A DNA stretch of 64,000 nt from Rothia nasimurium. GTDB taxonomy: Bacteria > Actinomycetota > Actinomycetes > Actinomycetales > Micrococcaceae. Below are positions 60,749 to 64,000 of the stretch, in pieces. Positions within the stretch are counted from its first letter, which is position 1. Each line of letters opens with the position of its first letter. The position numbers and the translations under genes were made by a program. The stretch covers positions 124,001 to 188,000 of the forward strand of contig NZ_CAKMTJ010000004.1 in NCBI RefSeq assembly GCF_928392795.1, read 5' to 3'. Under the pieces are notes generated by a model, which worked only from the letters and a program-made list of their open reading frames with translations, did no database searches and was not told the DNA's origin.

Positions 60749-61172
60749 TGCTCGGTCTCCTTAGATGGGGCCGGGCACCACCTCAACAGAGAGGGGTGCT
60801 CACTTCAATCTTTACACTTACTTGAAAGACTACCGGCTCAAGCTGTGCTTGAAAGCTAAAGTAGCTGGGGACGGGAGAGAAGTTTTGGAAAAACCCGGTT
60901 TTTCAAGGGTTTTTCGCTCAAGTTCAGCAAGAGCTTGAAATATTTTTCTGCTCCCGTATCAGCCCTGTCTGAGCCATTGTGACTCGCTGAGAGAGAACAT
61001 GAAGTTTCCACTTGCATTATCGGGGGCAATGGTGAACAATTCTACCCGTCACCTCAACACAGTCGTAGACCCTGACGAGCGCAGAGTTGGTCGACACCAA
61101 GACCGAGGTGCAGGTACCCCAGACCAGACAGAGGGGGTATCTACCCTTCGCACACTTAATACGGAGAAAACC
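60749..61172. other. 424-bp intergenic region sepH/DUF4193 with CTTGAAA repeats
   Basis: No gene or RNA is evident. CTTGAAA occurs at 60821, 60848 and 60934 and inverted (TTTCAAG) at 60901. TCAAG half-sites also occur at 60838 and 60918. A CTTGA-N12-TCAAG pair (60821-60842) resembles the HspR-type HAIR element CTTGAGT-N7-ACTCAAG but is one base too wide. Confidence 0.45.
60888..60915. repeat. Nine-bp inverted repeat in the sepH/DUF4193 region
   Basis: GAAAAACCC (60888-60896) and GGGTTTTTC (60907-60915) are exact complements around ten bases. Could be a terminator-like or operator structure. It lies among the CTTGAAA repeats. Confidence 0.45.
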
Positions 61173-61472
61173 ATGGCAACCGATTACGATGCACCTCGCA
61201 AGCAGGATGAAGAGAGCAAGGACCAGTCCTTTGAGGAGCTGCGTTCACGCCCCTCAGAAATGCAGTCAGGTGCAGTGGATGAGGACGAAAACGCAGCGGC
61301 CGAAAGTTTTGAGCTGCCCGGTGCTGACCTCTCCAATGAAGAGCTGAACGTTGTGGTGCTCCCTGCACAGGACGACGAGTTCACCTGTGCTTCTTGCTTC
61401 CTAGTGCGTCATCGTTCCCAGATTGCCCGCGAAGAGGGCGACCTCAAGTTCTGCATCGAGTGCGAGAGCTAA
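61173..61472 (+). CDS. DUF4193 family protein
   Basis: 99 residues from the ATG at 61173, the standard length of the family (MATDYDAPR start). An acidic middle (DEDENAAAESFELPGADLS) and a C-terminal zinc-ribbon-like CxxC...CxxC: FTCASCFLVRHRSQ and LKFCIECES. The protein is abundant and essential in several actinobacteria, but its function is unknown. An ACGGAGA lies upstream. It is followed by a strong terminator, then the divergent DUF3093-dut pair. Confidence 0.93.
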   Translation: MATDYDAPRKQDEESKDQSFEELRSRPSEMQSGAVDEDENAAAESFELPGADLSNEELNVVVLPAQDDEFTCASCFLVRHRSQIAREEGDLKFCIECES

Positions 61473-61495
61473 AGACTAAGAAACTTCAAAAGTAA

Positions 61496-61533
61496 GAGGG
61501 CGGGCCCGCGTTATACAACGCGGGCCCGCCCTC
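61496..61533. terminator. Bidirectional terminator
   Basis: A 17-bp perfect stem, GAGGGCGGGCCCGCGTT with its complement, and a four-base loop, between the convergent DUF4193 and DUF3093 genes. Confidence 0.9.
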
Positions 61534-61583
61534 GTATCGCCTAGAGACTTAGGTCTGCCAGGTACTAACAGTCTTTGGGTGTC

Positions 61584-62051
61584 TTAGTCTTCTTTGGGCA
61601 GCCCCTCATTCAGGATGGCGGCAATTTTTTCGGGGTGGCGGGAGGACGCAATCCAGTAGGGAGTGGGGTCTGCCGGGTCAGTAATCTGAACACGAATGAC
61701 CGAGGTAATCCACCCGCGGAAACACATGTAGGCACGGCCATCGAGGGCCGGGCCGGTAGCGAGGCGGGCCTCTTCACCTCGGAAGGCGTAGGCTCGACCA
61801 ACATAGTCACGTTCGATACGGGCCCTGCCAAAACGCACGGTGGTCTCGGTAATTTCGATGGTGGGGGAGCTGCCGTAGAGTATTCCGCCGACCAGAAGGA
61901 ACATCACGATACCGGCAATAATGCCAGCGGTGATATTAATCGGTGCGCCGACAAGGAAAGAGGCTAGGCCAACACCCAGGCAGCCTATCCACAGGCCGAT
62001 TCCGGGGGCCAGACGTTCACGGTACAGCACGGTGGGGGCGGTAGCAGGCAT
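61584..62051 (-). CDS. DUF3093 family membrane protein
   Basis: 155 residues. Two membrane helices (about 15-35, 38-60) precede a cytoplasmic domain containing VRFGRARIERDYVGRA and YMCFRGWITSVIRVQI, the usual DUF3093 signature with ADPTPYWIASSRHPEKIA. The start at 62051 (MPATAPTVLYRERL) has AAGGA upstream; upstream in-frame codons lack a ribosome site. Divergent from dut, as in most actinobacteria. Function unknown. Confidence 0.9.
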   Translation of the reverse strand: MPATAPTVLYRERLAPGIGLWIGCLGVGLASFLVGAPINITAGIIAGIVMFLLVGGILYGSSPTIEITETTVRFGRARIERDYVGRAYAFRGEEARLATGPALDGRAYMCFRGWITSVIRVQITDPADPTPYWIASSRHPEKIAAILNEGLPKED

Positions 62052-62183
62052 AGCTTCCTTCGACGAGGGACAAATTGTGAAGTATGAGCCGGGGCAAACC
62101 CGGCGCACAGGTTCTAGTCTAAGGGGTTTTGGCGCCCGATGTGGGCGGCACCGGAGAGCTTAAGCCGGTACAGTAAAGGGGTG

Positions 62184-62627
62184 ATGAACCAGATTAAGAT
62201 TGATATCAAGATGCTCGATGAGGGAATTGAGCCCCCTGCCTACGCCCAGCCCGGGGATGCCGGTGCTGATTTGCGCTCGCGCGTGGACCTCACCCTGCAA
62301 CCGGGTGAGCGGGCCCTGGTGCCGACCGGTGTGGCGATCGCCCTGCCTGAGGGCTATGTGGGTCTGGTGCACCCCCGTTCGGGTCTGGCTGCTAAGCACG
62401 GCATTACGATTGTGAACGCACCGGGCACAGTTGATTCCGGGTATCGGGGCGAGCTCATGGTCTGCCTGCTCAATACCGACCGAGAGCAGGCTTTTGAGAT
62501 TCAGCGCGGTGACCGCATTGCGCAGCTGGTTATTCAGCGGTTTGAGTCGGCTACTTTTAATGTGGTGGAGAGTTTGAGCGAAACTGAGCGTGGAACTGCC
62601 GGGTTTGGTTCAACGGGCGTACAGTAA
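62184..62627 (+). CDS. dut: dUTP diphosphatase
   Basis: 147 residues. It splits dUTP to dUMP and pyrophosphate, keeping uracil out of DNA and feeding dTMP synthesis. All five motifs of the trimeric dUTPase are visible: PGDAGADLRS, PRSGLAAKHGITIVN, GTVDSGYRGEL, GDRIAQLVI and the C-terminal RGTAGFGSTG arm. ATG 62184 is used; a GTG three bases before it is an alternative. The DUF3710 gene follows 34 bp later. Confidence 0.96.
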   Translation: MNQIKIDIKMLDEGIEPPAYAQPGDAGADLRSRVDLTLQPGERALVPTGVAIALPEGYVGLVHPRSGLAAKHGITIVNAPGTVDSGYRGELMVCLLNTDREQAFEIQRGDRIAQLVIQRFESATFNVVESLSETERGTAGFGSTGVQ

Positions 62628-62661
62628 GAGCAGTAGATAGGCGAGGGCCGAAGGAGGCACT

Positions 62662-63474
62662 ATGTTTGGTTTTGGTAAGAAAAAGAAGGACGCGGACGCC
62701 GCAGCTGAGTCTGAGCAGGGCAAGCTAGCGGCAGCTGTAGAGAGCGACGAGAAAGAAGCTGCCACTGACGATGCGCCTGCGGAGGCTCCCCAGGGCGGCA
62801 CCCAGCAGCCTGCGGCGTCCTTCGTGGAATTTACCCGTGATAACGGCCCCTTTGACATCACCGAGCAGCGTACTGGCTCTAGCTACATCGATCTGGGCGG
62901 CCTGATGGTTAAGAGCAACCCGGGGCTGAACCTGCGCCTTGAGGCTGACCAGAAGACCCAGCAGGTTATCGCGGTGACCCTGCAGCTGGGCGAGGGCACC
63001 CTGCAGGTGCAGGCTTTTGCGGCTCCTAAGAGCCGCGGTATCTGGGATGAGATCCGTAAGGAACTGTCTGAGAGCGTGCGCCGCCAGGGTGGCCAGGTTG
63101 ATATCAATGACGGCCCCTTCGGGCGTCAGCTGATCTCCCGCGTACCCGCTGAACTCCCCGACGGACGCAAGGGCTTCCGTATTGCCCGCTTTGTGGGTGT
63201 GGACGGGCCCCGCTGGTTCGTCCGCGGTGTCTTCTCGGGCAAGGCCGTGCTACCCGGTGAGAGCGCTACCGCCCTTGAAGAGGTCTTCCGCACCATCGTG
63301 GTCAACCGTGGCTCTGACCCCATGCCCCCGCGCGATCTTTTGCCCATGCGCGTACCCCAGAACATTCAGGACGCCGCAGCCGCCCAGGCCGCTGCCGCAG
63401 CGGCTGCCCAGGCTGAGAAGAAGCCCACCGTTGAGGTGCCCCGCCGCGGCCCCGAAATCACTGAAATTGGCTAG
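62662..63474 (+). CDS. DUF3710 family protein
   Basis: 270 residues. Residues 1-45 are Lys/Asp/Ala-rich and disordered. The domain has NGPFDITEQ, YIDLGGLMVKSNPGLNLRLE and VDGPRWFVRGVFSGKAVLP, the signature of actinobacterial DUF3710. The C-terminus is an Ala-rich helix. The function is unknown, but the dut-DUF3710-OB-fold order is highly conserved, suggesting a link to nucleotide or DNA metabolism. Confidence 0.92.
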   Translation: MFGFGKKKKDADAAAESEQGKLAAAVESDEKEAATDDAPAEAPQGGTQQPAASFVEFTRDNGPFDITEQRTGSSYIDLGGLMVKSNPGLNLRLEADQKTQQVIAVTLQLGEGTLQVQAFAAPKSRGIWDEIRKELSESVRRQGGQVDINDGPFGRQLISRVPAELPDGRKGFRIARFVGVDGPRWFVRGVFSGKAVLPGESATALEEVFRTIVVNRGSDPMPPRDLLPMRVPQNIQDAAAAQAAAAAAAQAEKKPTVEVPRRGPEITEIG

Positions 63475-63479
63475 CGCCC

Positions 63480-64000
63480 ATGCCTGAGACTGAGTCTCCC
63501 TTTACCCAGCAGCGGGCTGCCGGGCCGGTGACCCGCCTGGAAGAGTACCCCGAGCGTTTTCGCGCCAGGGCCGCCGGGCGGGTGACCCGCGTGCATATGT
63601 CGCATGTGGGGGCTAATCCCCGGTTCGAGGTGACCTTGCTGGTCGATAAGTCTAAGCCCCTGCCTCCGGCGAAGACCCACCCCATGACGGGTATGCCCAT
63701 TGCAGAGACCGGTGAAGATCTTGATGACACCACCGATGTGAGCACCACCGAAGACACCTCAACCGGCCAGTTTTCTGTGCTGGATGAGGAGACCGGCTTC
63801 ACCACCCGGTTTAGCGTCAACAGGCCGGCTCCCCGGGTGCTCTACCCGGAGTTCCCGCCCCTGAGCCCAGGTACGGTGCTGACCCTGATTTGGCAGGGCC
63901 AGCGTCAGGTGCCGGGAATAGAGGCAGGCGGCTATCTTCGGGTCTCGGGCATGCTGAGCACCCGCGAGAAGCCCCTCATGTACAACCCTCGCTACGAGAT
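63480..64000 (+). CDS. OB-fold nucleic acid-binding protein, C-terminus cut by the window edge
   Basis: About 173 residues are visible from the ATG at 63480, with no stop. An N-terminal helix (FTQQRAAGPVTRLEEYP) is followed by VTRVHMSHVGANPRFEVTLL. A long insertion (about 65-110), rich in Thr/Asp/Glu, separates this from PGTVLTLIWQGQRQVPGIEAG and LMYNPRYE, the usual end of the family. Only a few residues are likely missing. The insertion is unusually long for the family. Function: proposed nucleic-acid binding. Confidence 0.85.
   Translation, partial: MPETESPFTQQRAAGPVTRLEEYPERFRARAAGRVTRVHMSHVGANPRFEVTLLVDKSKPLPPAKTHPMTGMPIAETGEDLDDTTDVSTTEDTSTGQFSVLDEETGFTTRFSVNRPAPRVLYPEFPPLSPGTVLTLIWQGQRQVPGIEAGGYLRVSGMLSTREKPLMYNPRYE

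Overview
The window looks like chromosomal DNA of a high-GC Gram-positive bacterium of the Micrococcaceae, most likely Rothia or a close relative. Supporting signs are WhiB1, SepH, actinobacterial DUF families (DUF3093, DUF3710, DUF4191, DUF4192, DUF4193, DUF5998), PdtaS, SigA with a long Lys/Ala-rich and acidic N-terminus, and a tmRNA tag ending in DFALAA. The genus is an inference; the phylum is well supported. There are no rRNA or tRNA genes, insertion sequences, prophage or CRISPR arrays.

Left part (1-25.6 kb): a conserved actinobacterial core block. It runs from the ppgK start, map and panB to the nitrogen cluster glnA2-glnE-(budA)-glnA1. It continues through RDD and membrane proteins, DUF4191, lipA, lipB, a membrane pseudokinase, the lpdA-sucB (E3-E2) genes with pepA, a PAC2 protein, a DUF4192 protein and sigA. 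glnA1 carries two tandem GlnR-type boxes, and sigA and the PAC2 gene both carry SigR/SigH-type promoters.

Middle (25.6-46.7 kb): more accessory content. There is a block of small actinobacterial proteins (Rv3235 family, LysM, HTH) and a first tad fragment (CpaB-like, CpaE-like). Then come PdtaS and WhiB1, an orphan FHA-FtsK/EssC-type ATPase, and a compact four-gene galactofuranose polymer locus (glf, GlfT2-like, wzm, wzt). The main tad/Flp pilus operon follows (tadA, tadB, tadC, Flp-like pilin, two TadE-like pseudopilins, a TadG-like protein). A shared 10-mer, TATCCACAGG, which contains most of a DnaA box, lies upstream of the pseudokinase, DUF4192, cpaB and tadA genes.

Right part (46.7-64 kb): prfB directly followed by smpB (no ftsEX between), a DUF4190 protein, tmRNA, and an MFS transporter divergent from a PucR-type regulator. 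After these come small membrane proteins, a GNAT/acyl-CoA-ligase fusion (Pat type), DUF5998, a phosphodiesterase, and sepH. The window closes with the conserved DUF4193-DUF3093-dut-DUF3710-OB-fold string, whose last gene runs off the end.
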